Assembly: GCA_035403355.1 (NCBI GenBank)
Contig: DAONFA010000008.1
Span: forward strand, 1 to 64,000
DNA length: 64,000 nucleotides
DNA from: Candidatus Cloacimonas sp.
GTDB lineage: Bacteria > Cloacimonadota > Cloacimonadia > Cloacimonadales > Cloacimonadaceae
Reading direction: 5' to 3'
Shown: one piece after another, positions 45,728-54,434 of the stretch
Layout: the number at the start of each line of letters is the position of its first letter
How positions within the stretch are numbered: position 1 is the stretch's first letter
The notes under the pieces: model-generated
Told to the model about the DNA's origin: nothing
Seen by the model: the letters and a program-made list of their open reading frames with translations, nothing else
Databases searched by the model: none
Program-made: the position numbers and the translations under genes

Positions 45728-47320
45728 ATGAAAAAGACACTTTTTATATTACTACTACTCCTCGTTTCCGTCTTAGGGTATGCACAAAGCGCTGAATTAA
45801 CCTCTAACAATCAAATTGGAGAAGCAGTTGCTAATGCAGGATTAATTAAAAAACGGCTATTCACTTTCCAACTTAAAATGACCGGAGGAGGGGGAACATT
45901 ATCAAGTGTATCTTTTACGACCACTGGTACTTATACTGAAAGTGAACTAACTAAACTACAGCTTTGGTACAATACTGCTAACACCTTTACCAGCGCAACC
46001 AATATTTCATCATTAACATCGGGTTTAGGAAATGGTTCACATACTTTTTCTGGTTTAAATAAAATTTTAAGTAATACAACTCACTATTTCTGGATTACTG
46101 CTGATATTGGACAGACATTAATTCCCAACCATACTTTATCCGTTTCTGCTATCACAACGGATAATATTATCTTTACTACAACTTTTTATAAAGGTGGTTC
46201 AACTACAGCCGGTGGAACTCAATATCTGGAATATGTAATTGTAAGCGAAAATTTTGATGGAACCTGGCCCCCCAGCGGTTGGACATTTTCTGGTGCTGTT
46301 AGAAATTCTCCTGCCTATTCCGGGGGTTATTCTCTTGAGCTTCAACCAGCTGGCGACTATGCTTATACCAGGAAAGTTAATACACCTGGTTTAATCACTT
46401 TCTTTGCCTTGGAAAATACCGGCAGTCAATATTCTTTTAGAATTCAATATAGTACCGATGCTTTAACTTGGACTGATATAACAACATATTCTAATTCTTC
46501 AAATCCCCTTACCAGCAGTTTTAAGTTTTACTCTGTAGATGTTCACGCCGCTACTTACACTAATGTCTATATCAGATTCTATCTGGCAAGCGGAAATGCA
46601 GATATCCATATTGATGATGTGAATATCACTTTGCGTAGCCCCAATACTCAAGCTTCAACTGTTACTTTTTCGGATATTGGACCAAGCAGATTTACGGTCA
46701 GTTGCACAGCTGGAAGCGCTGCCCAACGCATAATGTTTATGAAAGAAGGTAATGCTACTCCGGTTGATGCTGCCAATGGTGTTTTTTACACAGCCAGTAC
46801 TAACTGGCAGGATCCTGGTTCCCAAATTGGTTCAAGCGGATATTTCTGCATTTATAAAGGCACTGGAACAAGCGTAACTGTTACCGGGCTAACTAAAAGT
46901 ACTACTTACACTGTGGAAGTGATGGAATATAATTACAGTGATGTAGCTAATACCTATATCTATATGCCGTCCCCTGCTTATAATCATACTACAACTTCCA
47001 GTACAGATCCTCCTACTGCTATCACTTTTGATAATGTTACTTTTTCCAGCATTAATCTTTCCTGGAGCGTTACTTTAGGATTAACTTATGTTCTCTTTCT
47101 TAAAGAAGACACAGCTGTCTATCCTCCTCAAGCATCAGGAACTTATGAAGCAAGTGCAGATTGGAATGTTAAAAAATCTCAACTTGAAGATTCTGGATTT
47201 TATTGTGTATATAATGGTACAGGAGGTTCGGTAACAGTTACTAATTTACAATCCAGCACTCGTTATTATGGTGTCATTTTCACACTAAGCGGAACAACTT
47301 ATTCAACCGGTTGTGCCTGA
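45728..47320 (+). CDS. Secreted protein, 5' part of a gene interrupted by in-frame TGA
   Basis: A signal peptide (LFILLLLLVSVLGYAQ) opens a 530-residue segment made of a bacterial-neuraminidase-repeat-like (BNR/exo-alpha) stretch, a MAM/jelly-roll-like domain (ENFDGTWPPSGWTFSG...IRFYLASGNADIHIDDV) and two fibronectin III-type repeats (TVTFSDIGPSRFTVSC; AITFDNVTFSSINLSW). The frame stops at TGA 47318-47320, but the same frame stays open to 48844 and supplies the missing C-terminal sorting domain. An AAGGAG site lies before the ATG. Without the second part the product would not carry a sorting signal, so I regard the gene as broken. Confidence 0.8.
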   Translation: MKKTLFILLLLLVSVLGYAQSAELTSNNQIGEAVANAGLIKKRLFTFQLKMTGGGGTLSSVSFTTTGTYTESELTKLQLWYNTANTFTSATNISSLTSGLGNGSHTFSGLNKILSNTTHYFWITADIGQTLIPNHTLSVSAITTDNIIFTTTFYKGGSTTAGGTQYLEYVIVSENFDGTWPPSGWTFSGAVRNSPAYSGGYSLELQPAGDYAYTRKVNTPGLITFFALENTGSQYSFRIQYSTDALTWTDITTYSNSSNPLTSSFKFYSVDVHAATYTNVYIRFYLASGNADIHIDDVNITLRSPNTQASTVTFSDIGPSRFTVSCTAGSAAQRIMFMKEGNATPVDAANGVFYTASTNWQDPGSQIGSSGYFCIYKGTGTSVTVTGLTKSTTYTVEVMEYNYSDVANTYIYMPSPAYNHTTTSSTDPPTAITFDNVTFSSINLSWSVTLGLTYVLFLKEDTAVYPPQASGTYEASADWNVKKSQLEDSGFYCVYNGTGGSVTVTNLQSSTRYYGVIFTLSGTTYSTGCA

Positions 47321-48844
47321 GGAGGTGAAGTTCCTACAGCTACAAAATCAACTGACTATTTTGCCAGTATTGCAAGTGGAAATTGGGGAACAGTTAATAC
47401 TTGGGATGGAACAAATCATAGATGGACAGGAACTACAACCTGGAAGTCCTCAAGGGATGGAACTCACTGGAATGATGCCACAGCCAAACCTACTTCCAGT
47501 GCAGCTAAAGTTTATATAGAATCCGGGCATATAGTAACTCTAACGGATAATGAGAGCTGTAGTATTTTACATTTTGACAGTGGTTGGATACAACTTGGTA
47601 ATTATTATTTATCTATTAGTTCCTACGATTCGGCAAGTGGAACTCCGCAGTTCATTTACAATGGAAGTGGTTACCCTCAGATGACAACGCAGGGGACAAA
47701 TTACATTGTCTCTGTAACTTCACAAGATATAACAAGTTTACCCTCTGAAGTGAATACTTTAAGAATTAATCTTGCTGGAGCAGATACTTTATCGGTTAAA
47801 TTGCCAAATGATGTTACTGTTACGAATTTAGCTTTTGATCACGGTGGTTTGAGAATGAATTCCAAAAAGATAATATATAAATTCAAAAATGCAGATATTT
47901 ATTCAACCAAGGCGAAATTTTATTCAATGAATATCAGGTTTACTGAGGATATTAATACTGTAGGGACTAACCACAGTTTAGCTCGCACTTGGTACACTTC
48001 CGGTTTTGTAACTGATGTATTTCAGGCAACTATGTATTTTCCGTCTTCTTTAACAGGATCCAGTAGCTTAAGATTGTGGTTGAGAAATAATGCTACCAAG
48101 GGTTGGTATTTGAAAGGTGAATACCCTGTTCAGGGGTCAGGAGATACAAGATATGTGGTAGCAGATGGCTTAACAAGTCCTGATATGAGTGGCATCGTTT
48201 ATTTTGATTTTACTCTTTCGGAAGTAGATCAAACTCTGCCTGTGGAGCTTTCTTCCTTTATTGTAAGTATCAATTATCAGAACTATGCTCAAATATTATG
48301 GGTAACGCAAAGTGAAACGGAACTATCGGGTTTTCGTTTTTATCGTGGAACTTCAGATGACTTTGCTTCTGCTGTGGATTTGGGAGTTTTTATTCCTGCC
48401 ACCAATACTTCTGCACCCAAATATTATGTTTATACAGATAAAGAGATAAACGCCTCAGGAACTTACTATTATTGGCTGGAATGTATGGATTTAAATGCCA
48501 ATAGCACATTCTACGGACCAAAGGAATTAATCTTCCATCCAGGTAATGATGACAATAATATTCCTGTTTTGGAAGGAATCAACAGCATTTATCCTAATCC
48601 CTTCAATCCCGATACTACTATCCGTTTTGGAGTTTTGGAACCGTCAACCGTTAAAGCCATTGTCTATAACAACCGGGGACAGAAGGTTTGCGAACCGATA
48701 TCCGGTAATTATACTAAAGGCACCTATTCTTATATCTGGAATGCAACTGATTATAACGGCAGAGAGTTAAGCAATGGAATTTATATTTTACAATTGCAGG
48801 TTGGTTCAAACACCTATATCCGCAAACTGGCTATCCTGAAATGA
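47321..48844 (+). CDS. 3' part of the TGA-interrupted gene, with type IX sorting domain
   Basis: Continuation in the same frame after the TGA (first ATG at 47681). It begins with the SGNWGTVNTWDG motif typical of large surface proteins, then beta-rich sequence. It ends with the FlgD-like sorting domain: IYPNPFNPDTTIRF, AIVYNNRGQKV, NATDYNGRELSNGIYILQL. The join is seamless in domain terms, which supports one ancestral gene of 1038 codons. GGAGGTG directly after the stop resembles a ribosome site but has no start codon at a suitable distance. Confidence 0.75.
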   Translation, partial: GGEVPTATKSTDYFASIASGNWGTVNTWDGTNHRWTGTTTWKSSRDGTHWNDATAKPTSSAAKVYIESGHIVTLTDNESCSILHFDSGWIQLGNYYLSISSYDSASGTPQFIYNGSGYPQMTTQGTNYIVSVTSQDITSLPSEVNTLRINLAGADTLSVKLPNDVTVTNLAFDHGGLRMNSKKIIYKFKNADIYSTKAKFYSMNIRFTEDINTVGTNHSLARTWYTSGFVTDVFQATMYFPSSLTGSSSLRLWLRNNATKGWYLKGEYPVQGSGDTRYVVADGLTSPDMSGIVYFDFTLSEVDQTLPVELSSFIVSINYQNYAQILWVTQSETELSGFRFYRGTSDDFASAVDLGVFIPATNTSAPKYYVYTDKEINASGTYYYWLECMDLNANSTFYGPKELIFHPGNDDNNIPVLEGINSIYPNPFNPDTTIRFGVLEPSTVKAIVYNNRGQKVCEPISGNYTKGTYSYIWNATDYNGRELSNGIYILQLQVGSNTYIRKLAILK

Positions 48845-48960
48845 ACAAGAATATAGAAAGTAGAAAGTGAGTAGCCCTGTAAAGAAGGTAGCATTATGAT
48901 TTATCGTAAGAATAAATATATAATGCGATAGATTAGGTTGATAAGCAAAGATTTTTTTTC

Positions 48961-49106
48961 GTTTGCCAAATTACGCTATAGCAAAAAAAGAAGGATGCTT
49001 ACTTCCCTCGGTTGTGATAATAGCAAGAGTATTCTTCGTTACTTCTTTATAGGGTTGTAATAAAAAAAGAAGCGGTTTAGAGCAAAAACAAAAAAAAGGA
49101 CTTTCC
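48961..49106. repeat. ~145-bp direct repeat, right copy
   Basis: Partner of 45380-45524, in the same orientation, containing GTTTGCCAAATTACGCTATA and AAAAAAGAAGCGG. The rest of 48845-49405 is AT-rich spacer with a CAGACCTATTA repeat at 49254-49289 and no gene. Confidence 0.85.
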
Positions 49107-49253
49107 TGCTGTAAGTAAGGAGTCCTTTGTGCTTTGATAACTTTTACCCGGGAAATAACTTATGGGGTATATAGGACTCATAACGACTAATATGAAGATG
49201 GGGAAAAAAGTAATTTTAAAAATCGGTATAACTTCAATTATTCTAACTATGTT

Positions 49254-49289
49254 ATAATCCCTATTATCCCCTTCATTTCAGACCTATTA
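49254..49289. repeat. Dispersed repeat ending in CAGACCTATTA, copy 2
   Basis: ATAATCCCTATTATCC, then TTCATTTCAGACCTATTA; a diverged member of the family at 45167 and 53335. Confidence 0.75.
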
Positions 49290-49405
49290 TATCCTCTAAA
49301 TCCTTACATCCTGAAATCCTTGTTTCTAAAATCCAATCAAAATCCGCTTGACATAAACCTCTCGGAATGCAATTTGGAATTATGTATGTATTCAGTGGAG
49401 TTTTA

Positions 49406-50677
49406 ATGAAAAAATGGCTGCTTCCTGTTCTGCTTGGTTCTTTGCTGATTTTAAGTGCCTGTTCTCAAAATGTCCGACTTGCCAAAAAGACCCAAAAGCA
49501 CTTAAACAAAGGGAATTATGAAGAAGCAATTCAGGACATTGTAAAAACCCTTAAGAAAAATCCCGATAACGATGTAGCTCAAGACCTTTTGGTTAAAACC
49601 TGGCAAAGTTACTGCTCAGCAAAACAGAAAAAGATAGAGAATATCATCCAAAGTAGCGAAATAAATAAATGGGAACAGGTCTATCAGGAATATACCGCCC
49701 TGCAAAAAACGGGAGAGGAAATTCAAGTTCTGCCTCCTTTGCTAAATCCCTATTCCGGTTACAGAGTTACAATTGAAATTCCCGATTACACGGAAAAAAT
49801 AAAACAAAGCAAAGAAAATGCTGCTGCAGCCCATTATGAAACCGGTATTCGTTATGCCAAAATCAGCAACGATAGAGAGATGCAAAAGAAAGCAGCTTTG
49901 GAATTTAAGGCAGCCCTGAATTTGATTCCCGATTACCAGGATGCCGATTTAAGATATGAACAATGCCGTAAACTGGCAATTAAAAGAATAGCCGTTTCTC
50001 CTTTTGCAGATAAAAGCAATACTTCCGGAAAATACGGTGCCGTTAGTGATATTTTAACTGACTATATTGTCTCTCGTCTTATTTCAACCTCTGTAAACAA
50101 TGAATTTATAGAAATTATTGCCCGTTCCCAATTGGAAACAGTGATGAAAGAACAACAACTTTCTGCTTCGGGTTTAGTGAATGAAACCGGTTCCGTTCGT
50201 TTAGGTCAAATTTTAGGAGCTAATGAAATCCTCACTGGAAGTATTTTGCAGATTAGCGTTTCCCCTGAACGCACTGTTAGTGTTCAAAGCGAAGATGAAA
50301 AGGAAGTTGTTCTGCGGACTGAGGAATATATTGATGCCGACGGAACTGCTCAAGAAAAAGAAATTAAGGGTAAGGTCTATTTCCGCTACCGTAAATATAC
50401 TAAAACGGCAAGCGTTAGTGTTTCCACCTCCTACAGCATCCTGGATGTGGAAACCGGAAAAATAATCCTGCAGGAAACCCTGGAAGTTAAAAATCCCTTT
50501 AGCGATACCTGGGCAAGAAAGATATCTGGAGACGATCGTGCTTTAAGTACCAATACAAAAAGATTGCTGGAAAAAGCAGAGCCCTTTCCCCCATCCGTCA
50601 ATGAAATGATTATGGAAACACTGAAAAATACAGGAAATGACATCGTGAATAAAGTTAGCGGATATTTAATGCAGTGA
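49406..50677 (+). CDS. CsgG-like lipoprotein with N-terminal TPR-like region
   Basis: A 423-residue lipoprotein (signal ending LLILSAC). The N-terminal helical region has TPR character (HLNKGNYEEAIQDIVKTL; KAALEFKAALNLIPDYQDAD). The second half matches the CsgG/curli-assembly family: KRIAVSPFADKS, then IARSQLETVMKEQQLSASGL and LGQILGANEILTGSI. In curli systems CsgG forms the outer-membrane export channel; here no curli subunit genes are adjacent, so the cargo is unknown. ATG 49406 is chosen for the lipobox and the GGAG before it. The stop overlaps the next gene by four bases. Confidence 0.82.
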   Translation: MKKWLLPVLLGSLLILSACSQNVRLAKKTQKHLNKGNYEEAIQDIVKTLKKNPDNDVAQDLLVKTWQSYCSAKQKKIENIIQSSEINKWEQVYQEYTALQKTGEEIQVLPPLLNPYSGYRVTIEIPDYTEKIKQSKENAAAAHYETGIRYAKISNDREMQKKAALEFKAALNLIPDYQDADLRYEQCRKLAIKRIAVSPFADKSNTSGKYGAVSDILTDYIVSRLISTSVNNEFIEIIARSQLETVMKEQQLSASGLVNETGSVRLGQILGANEILTGSILQISVSPERTVSVQSEDEKEVVLRTEEYIDADGTAQEKEIKGKVYFRYRKYTKTASVSVSTSYSILDVETGKIILQETLEVKNPFSDTWARKISGDDRALSTNTKRLLEKAEPFPPSVNEMIMETLKNTGNDIVNKVSGYLMQ

Positions 50678-52011
50678 AACGGTTATTGTATCTTCTGCTC
50701 TTGCTTGCTACAGCATGCAGTATGGCAAAAAAGCAACCGGAATGGATTCTGGAAATGCCTTATGATAATGAATACTATAGCGCTGTAGTAAAAATCCCCC
50801 GTAAAGCACCTAACTATGTGGAACTTGCCAGAAATAATGCTATTCTGGAAATATCCACTCAAATCAGCGTGCAGATTGATTCCGATATTGCTTTAAAGGA
50901 AACAGAGGAAAATGGTATTCCCTCCTCTGAAATAATAAGCAGAATTCGCAGCTCCAGTAATAATAAAATTAGAGACCTGCAGTTGGTTGGCACTTATGAA
51001 ACCAAAAATGACTATTGGGCTTACTATCGTCTTTCTAAAAGGGAATATGCTGCCTGGCGGAAAACTCAATGCGAACAGGCAATGGCTCAAGCCCTCAATT
51101 TGCTTGCGGATTTTGATGCTGCAAACACCAATATTGGTTCCGGAATAACCTCGCTTTTGCAAGGACTGGAACTGATTGTGGATTATACCGATAGGGATTT
51201 GACAACGCTTTACAAAGGCAATGAGATTAACCTTTACAACGAACTTTTCTATCGTCTGAACCGTTTACCCGAAACCTTCAGCATTAAATTTGCCCATAAG
51301 GAGATAGACCTTACTGCTAAGCAAAGAGAACGCAAAACCGTTGCTCTTGCCGTAAGTTACAATAAAAACGGACAAGAATATCCCTGCTCTAATTTTCCTG
51401 TATGCTTCATTTTCAACAGTGGAAAAGGCGAAATTATTCCCTTTGCTACAACAGATGAAAACGGCACAGCGGAATTAATTATCAACCGCATAACTTCTTT
51501 CAGCAATCCTCAATTTGTAGAAGCTAAACCGGATAAGGCATTCTGGCTGACAGGAAGAGATAACCCGGTAGTTAAAACTATGTTTAATAATCTGCGCTTT
51601 ATGCCTGCCTCTTTAAAACTAAATGTCCGTCAGCCCAAAGCTTACCTTGAATATAGTTTTGATAATACTCCGGGAACTGACTTCCGCAATATTTTAATTA
51701 AGAAACTGCAGGACTTGGATTTGGAGGTTACCGAAAACCAAGATGCCAGCGACTGGACTTTCAAAGTTAATATCTATAACCGCAGCAGTAATTATCTGCC
51801 CCTGCTCAATCAATATTCTGCCACCGCTGATGCCTATGTAGAATTGCTTCAAAGCAGCAACGGTAAAAGTATTTATAATACTAACATAACCGGAATTAAA
51901 AGCACTGCTTCTTTACCCGAAATTGCCGAAAAAATGAGTGAACTGAATGCTGTTAATGAGATCTGCGATAAAGTGATGTTTATGCTGGTGGAACAATATA
52001 TTATGTATTAG
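50674..52011 (+). CDS. LPP20-like lipoprotein
   Basis: A 445-residue predicted lipoprotein (LLLLLATACS), starting at GTG that overlaps the CsgG-like gene stop. The N-terminal domain (PEWILEMPYDNEYYSAV, then ARNNAILEISTQISVQI) is LPP20-family-like. A middle Ig-like stretch and a C-terminal domain similar to LptE/DUF4384-type folds (SDWTFKVNIYNRSSNY) follow. CsgG-like and LPP20-like lipoproteins are often neighbours in Gram-negative genomes, so the two probably form an outer-membrane complex. The role is unknown. Confidence 0.78.
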   Translation: MKRLLYLLLLLATACSMAKKQPEWILEMPYDNEYYSAVVKIPRKAPNYVELARNNAILEISTQISVQIDSDIALKETEENGIPSSEIISRIRSSSNNKIRDLQLVGTYETKNDYWAYYRLSKREYAAWRKTQCEQAMAQALNLLADFDAANTNIGSGITSLLQGLELIVDYTDRDLTTLYKGNEINLYNELFYRLNRLPETFSIKFAHKEIDLTAKQRERKTVALAVSYNKNGQEYPCSNFPVCFIFNSGKGEIIPFATTDENGTAELIINRITSFSNPQFVEAKPDKAFWLTGRDNPVVKTMFNNLRFMPASLKLNVRQPKAYLEYSFDNTPGTDFRNILIKKLQDLDLEVTENQDASDWTFKVNIYNRSSNYLPLLNQYSATADAYVELLQSSNGKSIYNTNITGIKSTASLPEIAEKMSELNAVNEICDKVMFMLVEQYIMY

Positions 52012-52079
52012 AGTGCGGGAGTTCAAAGTGCGGGAGTTCAAAGTGCGGGAGTGCGGAAGTTCAGGAGTGCGGGAGTGCT
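52012..52079. repeat. GTGCGGGAGTTCAAA tandem repeat
   Basis: Four to five degenerate units of AGTGCGGGAGTTCAA directly after the stop codon of the LPP20-like gene. The same unit recurs at 53187-53276, so the two arrays bracket the gene at 52189-53121. Confidence 0.88.
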
Positions 52080-52107
52080 GACGGCACTGTAAACCACTCA
52101 GAAATCA

Positions 52108-52156
52108 AATCTGCGTAATCTGCGTAATCTGCTTAATCTGCGTAATCTGCGTGAAA
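52108..52156. repeat. ATCTGCGTA tandem repeat
   Basis: Five units of nine bases (AATCTGCGT), ending in GTGAAAC. Related arrays are at 22607-22810 and 53369-53402. Confidence 0.88.
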
Positions 52157-52188
52157 CAAGTCGTCATAAGTCCTTTCTATAATCGCGG

Positions 52189-53121
52189 TTAAAATTCCAG
52201 CCAGCAATCCTCATTGATATCCGAGGGCTTTTCTCCGGCTTTAATCTGTCTTTTCTCTGCTCTGAAAAAATACAGATATTCACTATTCCAGTTCCAATTA
52301 AGGGTTTTCCCTATCCCTGCAATGTTTTCAATGGCGTCTTCAGGAAGATAAGCAATTGCTCCACACTGGATATAGATTATGCGGGAAAGATCGTTTTCAA
52401 AAGAGATTTTGAGCGGAGAAGAAGGTTCAGGAACCAGAAAATACTGTCCCCGGGAATCCATAAATAGTGAGGCATTAGCTATTTCCCGAGGATAACTAAA
52501 GCATAACTTGCGAAATTGTTCATCTACAAAAATAAGATCCCCGCTTTCCAAACCAAAACCTTTTTGCATTAAGTCCTTGATTGCAATTGCTCCGGATTTG
52601 AGATCAATGCCGTTTTTTTGCAAGCTCTTATCCCAAAAGTATATTTGCCTGGGTTTAGGAACCGGCTTAAAACCTAACATCCGTAAACATTTAATATTCC
52701 TCATCCAGGCGTTTTCCCGGTAGCGGGTAAAAATTAAGCGGATGTTATATTCCGAAAGTTCTTCCGCTCCCAATTTCAAAGCCAGATAAGCATTGGTGTC
52801 ATCCAGTTCTAAACGGTGAAAAGAAAGCTGATAATTGTCGTTACTTTCAATTTGCAAATTTTGCCAGGAACTGCCGGTGAAAGAATTTAGCCAGGAACTG
52901 CCGGTGAAAGAATTTAGCCAGGAAATTAAAGGAATGCCTTGCCAGGTCTCTTCTTTTTGACCCCCGTCTTTATCTCTAACAGTAGTGAAAGTAACAAGCT
53001 TTTCCTGCTTTAAGTCCTCTATGGTAATTTCTTTTACCTGCCCTTCCGGTAAATATACCTGAAAAGCCGAAAGCTGCAGAATCATTAACAGCAGACCCGG
53101 GAATAAATAATATTTACGCAT
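52189..53121 (-). CDS. Exported protein with sulfite-oxidase-like (molybdopterin-binding) fold
   Basis: A 310-residue exported protein with a signal peptide (YLFPGLLLMILQLSAFQ). The segment ITIEDLKQEKLVTFTT, ETWQGIPLISWL, then SNDNYQLSFHRLEL, AYLALKLGAEEL, IRLIFTRYRENAWMRNI and CLRML follows the order of the sulfite-oxidase/YedY catalytic fold (strand-L-x-L, W-G-PL, D-Y, RL, WV-NI). The Moco-ligating Cys is not apparent, so a binding rather than catalytic role is more likely. A perfect 27-bp tandem duplication gives WLNSFTGSS twice. It is divergent from the riboswitch-controlled genes. Fold assignment is by pattern only. Confidence 0.6.
   Translation of the reverse strand: MRKYYLFPGLLLMILQLSAFQVYLPEGQVKEITIEDLKQEKLVTFTTVRDKDGGQKEETWQGIPLISWLNSFTGSSWLNSFTGSSWQNLQIESNDNYQLSFHRLELDDTNAYLALKLGAEELSEYNIRLIFTRYRENAWMRNIKCLRMLGFKPVPKPRQIYFWDKSLQKNGIDLKSGAIAIKDLMQKGFGLESGDLIFVDEQFRKLCFSYPREIANASLFMDSRGQYFLVPEPSSPLKISFENDLSRIIYIQCGAIAYLPEDAIENIAGIGKTLNWNWNSEYLYFFRAEKRQIKAGEKPSDINEDCWLEF
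52864..52917. repeat. 27-bp tandem duplication inside a coding region
   Basis: Two perfect copies (52864-52890, 52891-52917) in frame, doubling nine residues (WLNSFTGSS) in the exported protein. Confidence 0.95.
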
Positions 53122-53186
53122 TTCCTCATCCTTTTTTTACAAGCTATATTACAGAATATAATTCATAGAACCAAAAAGGCAAATTG

Positions 53187-53276
53187 AGTGCAGGAGTGCG
53201 GGAGTTCTTAGTGCGGGAGTTCAAAGTGCGGGAGTTCTTAGTGCGGGAGTTCTTAGTGCGGGAGTTCTTAGTTCAA
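53187..53276. repeat. GTGCGGGAGTTCTTA tandem repeat
   Basis: Six units of 14-15 bases, second array of the type at 52012-52079. A TTTTTCGGTGGC-type repeat follows (53287-53318). Confidence 0.88.
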
Positions 53277-53334
53277 AGTTAGTTCTTTTTCGGTGGCTTC
53301 GGTGTTCTCGGTAGCTAATTATAATTAATCTTGT

Positions 53335-53402
53335 AAATCCCAATAATCCTATTTATCCCAGACCTATTAAATCTGCGTAATCTGCGAAATCTGCGTGAAA
53401 CA
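53335..53402. repeat. CAGACCTATTA repeat copy 3 joined to ATCTGCGTA repeat
   Basis: 53335-53369 is the AATCCC...CAGACCTATTA family; 53369-53402 has three ATCTGCG units ending in GTGAAACAC. Confidence 0.85.
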
Positions 53403-53449
53403 CTAAAGTTGGGGGTTGACAATTTTACTTGCTGCGGATTTTTTGTAAA

Positions 53450-53549
53450 AAGCCGAGTGCAACTTCCTAAACTGTATTCAGTATGGAATTGCACCACAGG
53501 GTATAATTGGAAACGATTATGCCTCCCGTATTTGGAAAGGCAACAGGGA
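53450..53549 (+). promoter_or_regulatory. Moco/Tuco-type (molybdenum/tungsten cofactor) riboswitch aptamer
   Basis: The leader matches the molybdenum-cofactor RNA motif known from the E. coli moaA leader. CACAGGG (53495-53501), a stem GGTATAAT (53500-53507)/ATTATGCC (53516-53523) around TGGAAACG, then the diagnostic GCCTCCCGTAT (53521-53531) and TGGAAAGG (53533-53540). Upstream, GTGCAACTTCC (53458-53468)/GGAATTGCAC (53485-53494) and ACTG/CAGT form another arm. GCC (53452-53454) can pair with GGC (53539-53541) to close the domain. Conserved core and order agree; whether it is the Moco or the tungsten (Tuco) form I cannot say. It lies before the lipoprotein and TonB-receptor genes. Confidence 0.85.
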
Positions 53550-53578
53550 AATAAAAAAAACTTCATCCCTGTATGCCT
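53538..53578 (+). promoter_or_regulatory. Candidate expression-platform hairpin of the riboswitch
   Basis: AGGCA and ACAGGGA (53538-53549) pair with TCCCTGT and TGCCT (53566-53578): twelve base pairs, one bulged A, a 16-base A-rich loop. The 5' arm uses the same AGGC bases that close the aptamer, so the two folds exclude each other. No U-tract follows, and the ribosome site GGAGG (53593-53597) lies just downstream, which fits translational control. Confidence 0.65.
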
Positions 53579-53601
53579 CTATAGCTTTATATGGAGGAAA
53601 A

Positions 53602-54414
53602 ATGAAAAGAATTAGCGTGCTATTACTCGCACTCCTTACACTATTTATGTTTGCCTGCAGTGAAAAGGACGACAATCCAACAGACACTAATATTTATGGT
53701 TACCAATTGGACCAATTTATTTCCAATGCCACTGTGCGTGATTTAGTTGATCCCTCTGCCAGCGATACCTTGAATTTCAGAGATTTATTTGCTTATGAAA
53801 TTGTTGCCAGTGACAATTACAGTCCTCGTGCTTCTGTTAATGCCGGTTACGATTTAACCTGGAATTTCTTTAAAGAGGGCTATATTGTCCCCAGCGATAA
53901 CAACCGCACCTGGTTTTCCCCTGACTTGGGACTTCCAAGCGCTTTCAAAGTAAAAAACACATCCCTCTTCAATTTATACCGCAAAGTGGATGTCCTTAGC
54001 GGAAGAGCCAGTAAAACCATTGAACTGAAGGGCTTAACAATTCATACCATTCCCAATTGGATTTCTGGAACTGAAGAAGCAATTAAACTTAGCGATTTGA
54101 TTCAGGGTATTAGTTTATCCGATAGCAGCACTATTCGGTTAATTGCTGTAGATGACTATGCTAAAAATTATACTCCGCAACAAATTGCTGAGGGCTATTA
54201 TCTGCTGGATTCTGAAGTTACCACTTTTCCAGCGCTGAATGATTCTTTAACTAATTCCCAAAAGAAGTTTAAAAAACTGGCAAAGATAGAACTAACCAAT
54301 GCCGGTTTACAAGATTACACTTTTCCTCTTGCACCTCAAGATAAAAAAGATATAGCTATTCCTGTTCCTGCCAGCTTTGACGGCTACGAATCAAGAATAA
54401 TGACGGATTATTAA
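53602..54414 (+). CDS. Lipoprotein under riboswitch control, sulfite-oxidase-fold-like repeats
   Basis: A 270-residue lipoprotein (LTLFMFACS, Cys at 19). Two similar segments are visible: LNFRDLFAYEIVASDNYSPR with FKVKNTSLFNLYRKVDVL, and AIKLSDLIQG with IRLIAVDDYAKNYTPQQI and KKLAKIEL. Each follows the L-x-x-L...D-Y...I-L order of molybdopterin-binding sulfite-oxidase-like domains but lacks a Moco Cys. Together with the riboswitch this suggests a surface or periplasmic binding protein for a molybdenum/tungsten cofactor or complex. A strong TGGAGG site precedes the ATG. It is 20 bases upstream of the TonB receptor. Function is inference. Confidence 0.65.
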   Translation: MKRISVLLLALLTLFMFACSEKDDNPTDTNIYGYQLDQFISNATVRDLVDPSASDTLNFRDLFAYEIVASDNYSPRASVNAGYDLTWNFFKEGYIVPSDNNRTWFSPDLGLPSAFKVKNTSLFNLYRKVDVLSGRASKTIELKGLTIHTIPNWISGTEEAIKLSDLIQGISLSDSSTIRLIAVDDYAKNYTPQQIAEGYYLLDSEVTTFPALNDSLTNSQKKFKKLAKIELTNAGLQDYTFPLAPQDKKDIAIPVPASFDGYESRIMTDY

Positions 54415-54434
54415 AGATATTATATAGCTTAGAA

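Noticed and set aside
47318..47320. Selenocysteine codon
   Set aside because: No convincing SECIS-type hairpin follows at the bacterial distance, and the protein is a secreted beta-domain protein without a redox site.
53450..53600. Cobalamin riboswitch (common before TonB receptors)
   Set aside because: The B12-box and the conserved GCCACTG-type elements are absent; the core matches the Moco RNA motif instead.
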